Shown piece by piece: positions 41,732-52,518 of a stretch of DNA of 64,000 nt (positions are counted from its first letter, which is position 1; each line of letters begins with the position of its first letter). The notes beneath the pieces were generated by a model. The model had not been told where the DNA came from. It did not search any database and saw only the letters and a list, made by a program, of their open reading frames with translations. The position numbers and the translations under genes were made by a program. Source of the DNA: Phytophthora colocasiae (Eukaryota > Oomycota > Peronosporomycetes > Peronosporales > Peronosporaceae). The stretch covers positions 496,001 to 560,000 of the forward strand of contig JAGKQI010000052.1 of NCBI GenBank assembly GCA_018806915.1, written 5' to 3'.

Positions 41732-44560
41732 TCAGGACGTCCGCTCGCATCTTCTTGACTCGCAGTAGTTGATCAGCAGCACCTTCTTCTTCACGAAGTC
41801 TTTCACGAACTTGTGGCGGGTGTCAATGTGCTTCATGTGCCCAGTGGTGTCCTCGCCTTCGAGTTGAGCGATCGCTGCTTGATTGTCGACGTGTAGCAGT
41901 GACGGCATCCGCACCTTGATCCCTATCTCTTTCAAACACTCGATAACACCGAGCATGCGCGCAGTAGTATGTGAGGCCGCGACAAACTCCGACTCCATCG
42001 TCGAGAGCGCGACGCACGCTTGCTTCTTGCATATCCACGCCACCACAGCGCCGGCCATCATTACAACGCCACCACTCACGGACTTCCTGTCCTTCTTGTC
42101 AGCTGCGTAGTCGGCGTCGCTGTACGCCTCCACCAGCACACCATCCTCACCCATCGCGTTCTCGTCTGCGTTCATTACGAACTTGATGTTCTTGGTACCT
42201 TTGAGATACTTGGCAATCCGCTTCGCCAATCTCCAGTCAGCCTCTCTCGGTGCGTGCGAGTTCCTCGTCGCACGGTGCACGGCGAACGAGATGTCGGGTC
42301 GCGTGCACCTCGAGACCCAGAGTAAGCTGCCCACTAATGACTGAAACGTCTGCACCGTCGGGCGACCTGGTGTACCAGCACCGCCACTAGGCAATAACTC
42401 ACCTGGTGCCTCGCCGTCTTGCTCGCCTCCGATTGGTGTGTTGACCGGGGCCGCCTTGTCCAATCCGAACTTCATTAACATGTCCTGATCACCTGCTCCT
42501 GGTCGAGAGCCCAGCCGTCCTCGTCGTCGTAGGTAAAGGCTATACCCAGGAACTTCGACACGACTCCTAAGTCCTTCAGCTCCACAACCTGCATGTCCTG
42601 AAAGAACTTGTCCACCTTCTCCACGCTTGTGGCCGTCACGATGATGTCGTCGACGTACACGCCGACGAGCGTCATACCATCCTTTTCGCTTTTGACGTAG
42701 AGGCAGCTGTCCGAGTAGCACTGCTGGAATCCCAGCGACAGCAAGATGCTATGCAGCAACTGGTTCCAAAGCCTGCCCGACTGCTTTGAGCCTGCAGAGC
42801 CCTTTCTCGGAGCAACAACGCCAGCTCGTACTTGCTCTTGACTCCTAGCGCACGGAGCTGCTCTTCTGTGAATTCCATTCCGGTGGGGATGACGAGCATG
42901 ATGACCAGCTCTGCCTCCTTCTTAGCTTTCACGTAAGCACTGGGCACGTCTCCGTGGCGCGCAGGAACCTTCCAGATGCGCGACACTACCAAGATGATCT
43001 TTCCCGACTCCATGTCGAGAACAGCAGAGAAAGTGTACGTATAGTCGACTCCATACTCCTGCTCGTCGCCACGCGCCACTAATCGAGCTTTGTACCGCTC
43101 GATGGTACCATCCGCGTGCGTCTTTAGTTTGAATACCCACTTGGTGTGCAGAAGCTTCGCGTTCTCCGGCTTCTTCACCACCTTCCACGTGCCGTTCTGT
43201 TCCAGCGCCTCGATCTCTTCTCTGATGGCTTGTTTCCACTTCTCTGCGCGCGGGTCCTCATCGCCTCGCGGAAGTTCTTCGGTCCTGAGCATGACCGCGC
43301 CCACGCGGCCAACGGGCACGTGCTTCTTGCCCATGTAACGCGTGCGCATACGCGTGGGCTGCACCTCTTCTGCTGGTAGATGCTCTTCATCAGCACCAGC
43401 TCCTTCCACTCCTGCAGCGTCTTCTGCAACAACTGTTCTCTCCTTCTTGCTGCTTTTCTTAGAATTCTTCTTTGGTCGCTTCTTCTTCGACATCACCGCC
43501 GGTTCGCGCTCTTCGGTGTCTCACTGATCTGAGACAAGTCCGCGATGGGCTCCTTCCGTTCCGCGGCCTTCTCGCCATTTTCAACAGTTCTCTTCAGCTC
43601 GGGGTCCTCGCGCTTGAGTTGTTCTGCAGCTGCGCGTTCTGCTTGCTGTCCAGCGTCTCCACGTTCTTGATGTGCTGGGTGGTAATTACGATCCGGTCCT
43701 TCGGTAAGTACACTTTGAAACCCTTCGTCTCGTCGTTTTTGCCCACGATCATGCCAACCTGTGCTCTGAACTTCCATGCTTTCTTGCCAGGATCTCTGTA
43801 GGCTGTGCACGGGCTCCCGAATGTGACAATGTCGGACAAGCTTGGCATCTTGCCCGTCAACATCTCGAGCGGAGACGTAATGTGCTTGGGTCTCGCGCTG
43901 CACGAGCTTCTGTTCAACACGAAAGCAGCGTACTCCACTGCGTCTCCCAGAAGTACAACGGCAACCCACTCGCGAACAGCATGCAACGTGCCATGTTCAG
44001 AACGGTGCGATGCATTCTTTCTGCTTTGCCATTCGATGCTTGATTCTCGCGCTCGCTAATCTGACGTCTAACGCCTGCTTCCTTGCAGAACATGTCCACG
44101 TTCACGTACTCCTTGCCCCGTCGGTACGTAGTACATGAATCCGGCAATTGAATCGTTTTTCAAAGTACACCAAGAAGTGTTCAAACTCCTTTGTAGCATC
44201 CGCCTTGTTCTTCGCGAGGAAGACGCGCACGTAGTTCGTCGAGTAGTCTATGAAGTTGATCAGGTACTTGTTGCCGCGCCTGTCCCTCGGAGTCATGGGG
44301 CCCTTAATGTCACCTGCCGATGACGCCACCAATCTTGTCAATAGGTGCGTTCGCGCCCGTGTCCTTCTTGACTGATTGTTCTTACTCTGCTTGCCTGTGC
44401 ACAGGTCAAACAGTTGGGCCGTCTCGCTTGTCAGCCGGATACCAGATCCAGGCGTGTCGGCCATACGCTCAACTGTATCGTACGCAACGTGGCCCAGCCT
44501 CTGTGTAGTTCGAGCAGCGTCGACCTGTCATTGCATCCTCGCGATTCGCTCGCTGACTTG
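41732..44560 (-). pseudogene. copia integrase, reverse transcriptase and RNase H, frameshifted
   Basis: The pre-integrase segment LGHVAYDTVERMAD (about 44490-44455) is reached only after a 1-nt shift. The integrase core shows GDIKGPMTPRDRRGNKYLINF and, in the next frame, ASNGKAERMHRTVLNMAR. Reverse transcriptase follows (WVFKLKTHADGTIERYKARL near 43120; YVDD at about 42655), then RNase H (VEAYSDADYA near 42130, MESEFVAA, VDNQAAIAQLEG). At least five frame changes occur between 44560 and 42475. All catalytic blocks are recognisable, so loss of coding is by small indels only. Confidence 0.9.
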
Positions 44561-44570
44561 ACTGCCTCCG

Positions 44571-46318
44571 TCACCGCGTTGACGCGCGCATCTCCGTGGT
44601 CATCTCACCCATGGCGTCGATCATTAGTACCTTGTTGCATCTGTAGACCTCGAAGATTCGCAAGCCAGTGTTCTTCTGCACCGTGTAGCTCTTACCGCCG
44701 TGGCGCTCCAGGTACACGCCCTTCTCCTCCAATATGCCGTAGCTGATGATGTTGTCCGGTAGGTTATCACCGTAGTAGACGTCAGACAAGTCCACGATGA
44801 CCTCGTTGCTATCCACTATCGCCCGCAGCACCACCGTACCCTTCTTGACCACGTGTATAAGGTCGCCGTTAGCCGCTCGGTACTGCTCGTCACAGTCGAC
44901 GGCGTTCCGCAGCAACTTCTCGTTCTTCACCAAGTGCACACTGGACCCGCTGTCCAAGATCCACGTGCACGAGTCCGCGTTCGTGCCGGTTCCGACGGCC
45001 AGCGTGACTCGAGTCGATGACTTAGCATCGCTGTTTTCTTTACCTGGGCAGTCTCTGGCTAGGTGCCCGGCTTCACCACAATTGTAGCAGGAGCGAGTCT
45101 CCGTGCCGTCAACACGGGCAACAGATCCTCGTCCACCTTGATCTCCACGGCCGCCACCGTGAAATCGACCGCCTCGTCCGCGGTTCCCGCGACCACCTTG
45201 GCCGTGCCCGCTCTCCTGCTTGAGCATGTTCGCCTCGAATTCAATCGCGAACGCCACTAACTCCGTGGCCTGCTGTAGATAGTCGATGCGCTGCGAGTTT
45301 AGCCGCGTCAACATCGCACTCTGCAAGTACGACGGCGCCGACTTGCACAAACTCTGTAATACATGCAAATCCGAAGAACCGGAACGCTCAGCCACGTACG
45401 TCAAGTACTGGTAGTGCTCGGCCCACGTCCTGCTCTTCAACTTCTCCGAAGTCATCAACTGCAGTCCCTTGCTCGCAGTGATTGTTGTCATGTACGGCAC
45501 GAGCATCCTGTTCATCACGTGTTCCAACGTAGGTGATTCGGCCGTCCAGAGCGGGACCATCCTCTCGAAATACACAAGTGCTGTGCCATCGAGCTTACCA
45601 TTAAGAGCGAGGATGCGGAACTCTTCCGGCCAGTCTCCTCCGCTCATCTGCTGTGCTGCAGCCAGGCGCTGCAGGAATCTCAGTCCCCACGACTTGCAGT
45701 CCGCCCCCAGTCCCGGGTATACTTCCCGCCTGAGAACTTCCCGAATCCGGGCCAGTCCAGGTCTCGCGGCTTCGGGATCTTGATGCCGAAGTTCGTCGGC
45801 GGTACGAATTGCCCGGCGGCGGCACGTACGGTTGCTGTTGCGGTTGCTGCACATTCGTCGCCTGCTCCACCGACGCTTCGGCGCCGGGAGCGTTGGTGCG
45901 TCGGTACTACCGAGAGCATTGACGCGTCGAGAGAGCCTACTCTCATTCTTCGGTCTCTGGCTTTTATAAAGTCCGTGAACGCGCTCGACGCGCCGTACTG
46001 GTTCTCGTACGGCGGCGCGTGCGACGGCTCGTTGCGATGCTGCAGCTGCTGCTGCAGTTTCGCTTGATTGACCATGAACTGGGCCTGCTGCTTGGCCATC
46101 CCTTCGAGTAGTCCTTCGAGTCTGTCAATTCGCTCGGAGCTCTCGCTGGAGCCCCGACTGCCCCTTGCATGGGGTTCGGACAAGCCCGAGTCGGAGCGCG
46201 TCCCCTCGAACAACTCGAACGGGTCTGCAGCCACGTTCAGCCCTTGAACGTCGGTGTCGTGCACGTCGTGCGCAGGGCTTGGCCGTTGTGAGGTGTCGTC
46301 GGAGCTTATTGGGCTCAT
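44571..46318 (-). pseudogene. copia gag-protease, frameshifted
   Basis: Starts at the ATG inside the primer-binding site (46318-46316; MSPISSDD). The N-terminal part is Ser/Gln-rich with a coiled coil; near 45715 the frame changes at KYTRDW. The second frame gives the capsid-like region (ADCKSWGLRFLQRL), a Gly/Arg-rich linker, a CCHC zinc knuckle CYNCGEAGHLARDC (about 45090-45050), and the aspartic protease active site WILDSGSSVHLV (about 44960). It stops at 44571 before the integrase, which continues in other frames. Confidence 0.9.
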
Positions 46319-46322
46319 AACC
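46303..46322 (-). promoter_or_regulatory. Primer-binding site, half-tRNA type
   Basis: Directly after the LTR the minus strand reads GGTTATGAGCCCAATAAGC. GGTTATG-GCCCA is complementary to the anticodon arm of initiator-methionine tRNA and matches the site that Drosophila copia uses with a cleaved half tRNA. The ATG inside it is in frame with gag. Confidence 0.8.
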
Positions 46323-46541
46323 TGTTGGCAGGTTGAAGTGAGCTCGGCGAGGTAGATTGTAGACTGATGTATTTGTTTGTTATGTAAGGCATGTTCACTA
46401 CGTAATTCTTGCTGCTGTTCGTTTAGTCGTACGCGTTCTCCTACTGCACCATCTCGTTCTCCGCCATCTCCGCCTGCACGTTGGATGAGATACCACCACT
46501 TCATACACGCACACTCCCAAGATCACTGGCGAGTTCCGACA
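46323..46541 (-). repeat. 5' LTR of copia element
   Basis: 219 bp, TG..CA ends, identical by eye over its full length to the LTR at 41436-41654. A chance open frame starting MKWWYLIQ in each LTR is not a gene. Confidence 0.95.
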
Positions 46542-48483
46542 GTACCATTCTCGCCTCTTGCGCTTCTTGGACGAGTGCAGCCAAATTCACTTGAGAATAC
46601 GGCTGCAACCGCTTGACCTCTTGTACCAGCATCTTCTTGTGTATTCGGAGCGTGCGGTTCTGCTTTTCAAGATCGACGAGTTGTGCTGCTTGCTCCACGT
46701 GTTTCTCGCGCCAGGAAGAAGCTTCGACTTGTGACGCAGCCAGCTGAGTCTCGAGCTCCATGTTCTCCACAGACCGCCACAGACACTGCTCTTGGAAGTC
46801 AGCGCATAGTTTCTGCACACGCTCCAGCTCGCTTGAAGGTCCCTCTGCCTGCGTGCCTATTGTCGCAGCGGGCGGTGCCGTAGTGACCTCTGCTTTGCTC
46901 TTGACTTTCAGTACTGGACCGCATTCGAGTTGCGTGATCGTCTCTAAATTGGCCTTGTAGATCTCTTCAGCGATCTGAACACGGTCTAGTGCACTCTTGA
47001 GCTCCTTTTTAGTGGCTGTAAGGCTCTCTTCGAGCCGCATCTTTCGTAAAACACAGGCATAAAGCAAGTCAGGCGTCAATTAACCCTAACAGTATGTACC
47101 TGACGTACCACTTGGGCCTCCAGTTCGTGTGTGCGCTCCTCCAACACGGCAGTCTCAATCTGAGGATCTTTTTCGGGATCTGTATCTTCGTTGTCATCAT
47201 ACGCCTCATCGAAAGTATCTTCGCCGTCAATATCCCAACCAGGAAGATCCTCCACTGACGTGATCTCGGAAGCACTGATATGGTCAAAAAGCCATTCAGA
47301 AGCGTCAACGTCATTTAACCTCTTGGCGATCTCCTGTACCTTCTCCGCTGCTGCTAAAGACATCACTTTGGCTTGAAAATGCAGTGACTTCGAGACCACA
47401 CTACTCATATCCACGTTCTCCCATTGCAGTGTCACCAACCCAGACTTTTCCGCCACAAAGTGTCCATACAGGAAATCTCCGTCCACCTTAAAATCACAGT
47501 TCGTCCTGAATTGAACAGTCTCCGTCTCGTCTTTAGTTTCTGAAACATCATTGCTGCTGACACTGTAGGGATCAATATCTTCCTGTTCACCCCCGCTACT
47601 ACATGAAAAGAAATCGGCACTGAACACCATTCCCGAGCCTTGGGATGAAAACTTCCAGAGCACAAGTTGTTCATCATCCACAGCCAGTTGATGCTCCACT
47701 GAGCAGCCCGCAGCCACTCTCTCCTCCTTCTCTTCCTCGGCTCCAATGGCAGCCTCCACTGCGTCTTTGTAGTCTGCTCGTGTCATCTCATGACTCGTCA
47801 ATAGATTTCCATGAAAAAACATTTGGAGAGCTGACGTCGACAGGAGATCAGCATCTGCCGTCAATTCACGGATAAATTCCTCCAATGCAATGGATAGACG
47901 GATACCGAGTTGATTGGATGGATAAAACGGTTTGGCTGCGTAGTACGCTTCAATAGCTGGGAGAACAGACGCAGGGGAGTAAAACTGCTTAGTCGCTTCG
48001 TTTTGCTGCAGTTGACGCTCCAACTGCTGGAAATCGTGCAGCGTTCGCTCTAGAAGACGGAAGTGTCCATTGTAGTGTAATAACACGAGCGTAGTGGTGT
48101 CCTGGGGCGCGTCCGGACACGGAGAAGGCGGCACCTTGACGATCACATCAAGCGACATTTTGAGCGAATGGCAAAATTTAAGGCGATGGATGACCGTTCT
48201 TTGGTGTCCTGCACTTAAATTTATCAACATCAGCAGTGACAACTTGTCACTGACAAGCATGTAGAACTCTGGAGATGCCGAGACCAAAGTGTTCTGAAAT
48301 GTTTGATTTCCCATTGATGTTGGTCAATAAAAGCATGCACGCTATTGCTATTATATACTTCGTCTTGCTTCGCACGAGGCTTCGAGGCTTTCCCGATGCC
48401 TACTGCCGTGTCCTGAATCAGGACTCCTGAACGCGCAGCTATGACCACAAAATATCACGCAACAAAGGTAAGTGGGGGCAGAC

Positions 48484-50277
48484 CTACGCACGAAGGCCGC
48501 GCTTGCCGTCGTATTGGTTTTGGTCTTGGTTCTGGTACGGGTCCTGGTATTGCTTTCCATCATCCGGGCAAGGCGTCTCTGTCGGTGGAGCCGTAGTCTC
48601 AGGGCATGGTGTCTCAGTTGGGGGTGCAGTTGTTTCCGGGCAAGGTGTCTCCGTGGGTGGAGCCGTAGTCTCAGGGCACGGAGTTTCCGTCGGTGGTGCT
48701 GTCGTCTCAGGACACGGGGTCTCCGTCGGCGGAGCGGTTGTCTCCGGGCATGGGGTCTCAGTCGGTGGGGCCGTAGTTTCTGGGCAAGGAGTCTCAGTCG
48801 GTGGAGCGGTTGTTTCCGGGCAAGGGGTTTCCGTAGGTGGAGCAATAGTATCAGGGCATGGAGTATCGGGCGTCGGCGTCGTTGGGCACGGCGTTTCCGG
48901 TGTTTCGGTCTCTGGGCAAGGTGTGTCTGGAACTGGTGTCGTCGGGCAAGGCGTCTCGGGAGTCTCTGTGTCAGGGCACGGAGTTGTTGGGCCGGGGGTC
49001 TCGGGGCACGGCGTTTCCGGTGTTTCGGTCTCTGGGCAAGGCGTCTCTGGAACTGGCGTCGTCGGGCAAGGCGTCTCGGGAGTCTCTGTGTCAGGGCACG
49101 GAGTTGTTGGGCCGGGGGTCTCGGGGCACGGTGTTTCCGGTGTTTCGGTCTCTGGGCAAGGTGTTTCCGGAACTGGTGTCGTCGGGCAAGGCGTCTCGGG
49201 AGTCTCTGTGTCAGGGCACGGAGTTGTTGGGCCGGGGGTCTCGGGGCACGGTGTTTCCGGTGTTTCGGTCTCTGGGCAAGGTGTCTCCGGAACTGGTGTC
49301 GTCGGGCAAGGCGTCTCGGGTGTGTCTGTGTCAGGGCACGGAGTTTCAGGACCTGCAGTCTCTGGGCATGGAGTAGTAGGAGCAGGTGTCTCTGGGCACG
49401 GAGTCGTCGGGCCTGGAGTCTCAGGACACGGGGTCTCGGGTCCTTCTGTTTCTGGGCATGGAGTAGTTGGTGCCGGTGTCTTGTCATCAGGGCATGGTGT
49501 AGTTGGAGCAGGGGTTTCCGGGCACGGGGTCTCAGGTCCTTCAGTCTCTGGGCAAGGAGTGGTCGGTGCTGGTGTCTTGTCCTCGGGGCAAGGCGTGGTT
49601 GGAGCAGGAGTCTCTCCTTCAGGACAAGGAGTGGTTGGTGCTGGAGTCTTGTCTTCTGGACAAGGGGTAGTAGGAGCTGGTGTCGATCCCACCTTGGTCG
49701 GAGCCGGCGTCGGCTTCTCACCTCCAGGGTATGGAGTGGTTGGTGCTGGAGTTGATCCTACTTTAGTAGGGGCTGGAGTTGGTGTGTCATCTGGAGGCAT
49801 TGGGAGGTTGGTACCCGGGCACGGTGTAGTCGGTGCCGGTGTTGGGTAGTTGTCCTTGTCGCCCTTGGTGGCAGCAGGTGTAGCCTCGGGTGTGCTGCCC
49901 TTTGTAGCTGCTGGTGTTGCTTCAGGCGTTCCGGACTCGTAGGTCGTCGGGCATGGAGTGGCAGTTGACCCAGAGACCGACGGGAAGACACAACCCCAAG
50001 TATCCCCAGTCACGATGGCGCACTCGGCGTCTTCCTTGGCTGTACACTGCTTCCCGTCGAAGGAGAAGAGGTAGAAATGACAGTCAGCTGTGGCTACATC
50101 GCCTTTCAACGGACAGGCAGTTCCGGCCGGAGCCTTGCCGGCACCTGAGCAGAGTGCACCGCGAGACGATGGGATGGTGTAAGTGGCGTCGTACTGCACC
50201 GACACGGGCAGATCCGCAGCGGTAGCGATGCCGGTCAAGCAGACTGCAGCCAGCGCTGCAAGTTGAAGGCGAGTCAT
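48484..50277 (-). CDS. Secreted mucin-like Thr/Pro/Cys repeat protein
   Basis: 597 residues, single exon, ATG 50277. The signal peptide spans about 1-20 (cleavage after TATA). A small globular domain with six cysteines follows (about 22-100: [20 protein letters not shown] ... [13 protein letters not shown] ... WGCVFP). The rest is repeats made of [15 protein letters not shown] and [10 protein letters not shown], giving about 50 cysteines in regular CP pairs and dense Thr, a target for O-glycosylation. The end is [20 protein letters not shown]. It resembles the mucin-like and Car proteins that Phytophthora secretes onto germinating cysts, proposed to give a protective or adhesive coat; the regular cysteines suggest cross-linking. 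Exact paralogy is not established. The start methionine and signal peptide are convincing. Confidence 0.9.
   Translation of the reverse strand: MTRLQLAALAAVCLTGIATAADLPVSVQYDATYTIPSSRGALCSGAGKAPAGTACPLKGDVATADCHFYLFSFDGKQCTAKEDAECAIVTGDTWGCVFPSVSGSTATPCPTTYESGTPEATPAATKGSTPEATPAATKGDKDNYPTPAPTTPCPGTNLPMPPDDTPTPAPTKVGSTPAPTTPYPGGEKPTPAPTKVGSTPAPTTPCPEDKTPAPTTPCPEGETPAPTTPCPEDKTPAPTTPCPETEGPETPCPETPAPTTPCPDDKTPAPTTPCPETEGPETPCPETPGPTTPCPETPAPTTPCPETAGPETPCPDTDTPETPCPTTPVPETPCPETETPETPCPETPGPTTPCPDTETPETPCPTTPVPETPCPETETPETPCPETPGPTTPCPDTETPETPCPTTPVPETPCPETETPETPCPETPGPTTPCPDTETPETPCPTTPVPDTPCPETETPETPCPTTPTPDTPCPDTIAPPTETPCPETTAPPTETPCPETTAPPTETPCPETTAPPTETPCPETTAPPTETPCPETTAPPTETPCPETTAPPTETPCPETTAPPTETPCPDDGKQYQDPYQNQDQNQYDGKRGLRA
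48566..48853 (-). repeat. Eight 36-bp coding repeats ([12 protein letters not shown])
   Basis: Eight units of 12 codons in the C-terminal part of the mucin-like gene; the first-translated unit has Ile in place of the first Thr of TTAPP. Silent differences between units are frequent, so the protein sequence is under constraint. Confidence 0.9.
48889..49345 (-). repeat. About four 120-bp coding repeats
   Basis: Units starting at 48901, 49021, 49141 and 49261, exactly 120 bp apart, nearly identical at the DNA level, each coding 40 residues of ETPETPCP / GPTTPCP / VPETPCP modules. Their higher DNA identity marks a more recent expansion than the 36-bp repeats. Confidence 0.9.
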
Positions 50278-52518
50278 GATGGTAAAGTCAACGCGGTGGA
50301 AGAGTCGAAACTTGTTGTTCGAAGGTCAAGTGCTCGAGCGCGAGCAAATTGAAGAGTGAGAAAGCAGAGGGCGGCAGATGCGGGTTGCTCTGGTGAGACC
50401 TTGGCGATGGCTGTCGTCATGGCAGAGTGGACTCTGGGTTCATGGAAAATCCTCTTTCCGTGTTGCATCCAAGTGGCATGGTATGGTGCTGAAGTGTCTG
50501 GGGCATTTGCGATAGACTATCTACATCATAAAGATTCGCTAGACGGTGCAAACGCCTGGTACAGCTGAACAGAAGTGCTAGACTTGACTTACACTCAGTA
50601 TGGTGTTCGACTGAAGGGTCATAGCGATTGAAGTTGTCACGGAGCTCCGACTCAAGTGGACGCAAGCCGGACTGCGGTTGTCACGTGGAGGTTGCAGTCG
50701 AGTCATGCGCCAGTCTGCATGGCCTGTCGTCCATGAGCACAAGTCGCGTCGCGACGGATTTGGATTCGGGCGTGTACTATGCTCGACAATCGTAGCGAGC
50801 ACAATTCTTGTAGGCAACTAACTCAATGGGTGGGCGAGCCATTGCGCAATATTACATTGGCAACGCCCTTCAGGGTGAACCCAATAGGGTTCAGCTTCGT
50901 GGCTCCAAATTTTTCCGCTGTGTGGGTTAGTGCACGCAAGTGTTGCGCTCTCAGAATCCGTCATGGGCTAAGGAGTCCTTGACGAGGGACTGCAAGCGTC
51001 GCGTATGCTGATCGATGGCGTACAGCAGCAGAAGTTTCGCGCAGGGCAGGACTTATGGGACGGTCATCCAAGACCGAGCAACATTGTAGTACTTGTTCGG
51101 ACTTCTAACGATGAGAGCTTGTTCAATGGGGTTGCCATGCTGGGGTGTCGGCTTCATGAACGCAATGCTAGTCTTAAAACTCGAGGCCCTGTGCAGGATA
51201 GCCAACATTATGACCAACTTGATTCCGGCGTTGAACTTCGGATGACTCAACTTTTCGCAAAAGATCGCTTGAAGTGAAGTCATACCTGTAAAATATTCGG
51301 AGTCACAACCGGCCTAAAGCAGCAGCGAAGTCACAGCGTGTACATGGCAGAAGCTAGTCAAGGCAAGGCTTTTCTCACCGGTTGCAATGCTCTCTGGATT
51401 TTAGTCCAGTCTCCACGTTTCAAAAGAGCACTTATAATATAAGTGCTCTTTTGTATAAGTTATATTGCAGGAGTCTATCAACAAAAACTTGTGATCGATG
51501 TACCTAGATCTGCTCTCTAAAACCAAAACCGGTTGACAATACTCGTTTACTGTAGTGACCACGAATGCCTGCAGAGTCTAGATCGTTCCGTAGGATGATG
51601 AAGATTGCAGTCAACGCAGTTCCAGGTGCACTGTCACGAACACCGCCAAGTTCAGGGCAATTGACATTGGACGCTTCAACAGTGAACTTATCTGTCACAG
51701 TTCTGTGTACGGTGTAGTTCGTGCGTTGGTTATATGCCAACACTAAGAAAGAGCTCTAGAGCTTAAAAACATATCGTTGCATTCAACGTCTAAAACTTTA
51801 CTGGCAGTACTGTGTGCAGTTCGGTATACACCGATCGACAGAATGCAACGACCACTTTCCCGCAGGTGCAAAGTCTGTTCGGCGCGTGTAGACTGGTTAT
51901 GTGAGAGCGAATTAATATCAATTTTGGTAAAAGATAGAGAGCAGCTGTATTTTGCACTAAAAATTGCACTAGTGACGGTTTAATGGATTCCCAGGCTGAA
52001 ATGGCACGCTTTATCGTAGCCAAGCGCTCTCCTTTCGCCGTCGTAGCAGTAGCTGTTGCTCTTGCGTAGCTTTGCGTTGGCTTAGCCCCTCTATAGCTTA
52101 AAAGGACACGTCGTTTTTCTTGTATTGTGTAGTGCATGCGGCGTTGTTTGGCTGGCGCGTACACCTCGTCAAGGAGGCCTGTGTGTGGCAACCTCCTTTG
52201 CTTCCTGCAATACTGTCGCGGGTGGTGGGGGCTGCGAGGACTCCTCGTCCGCTTCCTCCATTTTATCGAGTGGCTGGTGGAGTTTTATTTTAGCGATTGA
52301 ACGCTGCATCGGGCAATTTGATTGGTTGATAACAAAATGTGCACACAATTTTATATCATTTTTATATGGACGCTGCATTCTGTCGATCGGTGTATTAGGC
52401 TCGCTACGAGCTTCAGCGGTTTGTCACGTTTTGCGGCTAAGGTAATTTGTTTTGTCCAATCAGAGACCTGGATTATTATCAGCATCAAGCATCGTACGTG
52501 GCAGTCCCTTCGTCCGCC
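50278..52518. other. Long intergenic region, no gene recognised
   Basis: About 2.2 kb between the divergent mucin-like and p115 genes. No frame has recognisable content. It contains the perfect hairpin at 51421-51453. Close to the p115 start there are TGATTGG at 52320 and CCAATCA at 52455, an inverted pair of CCAAT boxes that may belong to its promoter. Confidence 0.5.
51421..51453. repeat. Perfect 15-bp inverted repeat
   Basis: CAAAAGAGCACTTAT and its exact reverse complement, separated by AAT. The stem is long for chance and could be an extruding hairpin or the remains of a foldback transposon. Confidence 0.85.

Larger units (their letters stand above)
41436..46541 (-). mobile_element. Ty1/copia LTR retrotransposon, 5,106 bp
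   Basis: Complete in structure: identical 219-bp LTRs beginning TGTCGG and ending CCAACA, a 5-bp target duplication (GGTAC on the minus strand; 46542-46546 and 41431-41435), a primer-binding site next to the 5' LTR and a polypurine tract (GGGAAGGAG) next to the 3' LTR. The internal region reads on the minus strand gag, protease, integrase, reverse transcriptase, RNase H, the copia order. Identical LTRs indicate very recent insertion, but the coding region is split over several frames, so this copy is not autonomous as sequenced. Confidence 0.96.
41336..48158 (-). pseudogene. PX/GOLD/coiled-coil gene split by a copia element
   Basis: Exon 1 is 48158-47100; exon 2 runs from 47040 to the insertion at 46542 and resumes at 41430, ending at 41336. 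With the element and one target duplication excluded, the exons sum to 551 codons in frame. ATG 48158 starts right before a PX-like domain (VIVKVPPSPC, LLERTLHDFQQLERQL, about 1-115); another in-frame ATG lies at 48314. A GOLD domain follows (LVLWKFSSQGSGMVFSADFF to VTLQWENVD, about 180-285), then long coiled coils and an acidic tail ending DEVQH. PX plus GOLD suggests a phosphoinositide-linked trafficking adaptor. The element cuts codon VQ after EAREARMV-like sequence near the C-terminus, so the present allele would make a protein lacking about 31 residues and ending in LTR sequence. Confidence 0.88.

Noticed and set aside
46319..46504. MKWWYLIQ... open frame present twice (41336-41617 and 45680-46504), looking like a duplicated host exon
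   Set aside because: At first it seemed a 220-bp exon duplication. TG..CA ends, target duplication, primer site and polypurine tract show it is the LTR, and the frame through it is accidental.
48472..49849. Two long open frames (over 400 codons) on the strand opposite the mucin-like gene
   Set aside because: They result from the codon periodicity of the repeats: CCN/ACN-rich coding gives stop-free antisense. They lack signal peptides or conserved motifs, and only the minus frame has a start, leader and globular domain.
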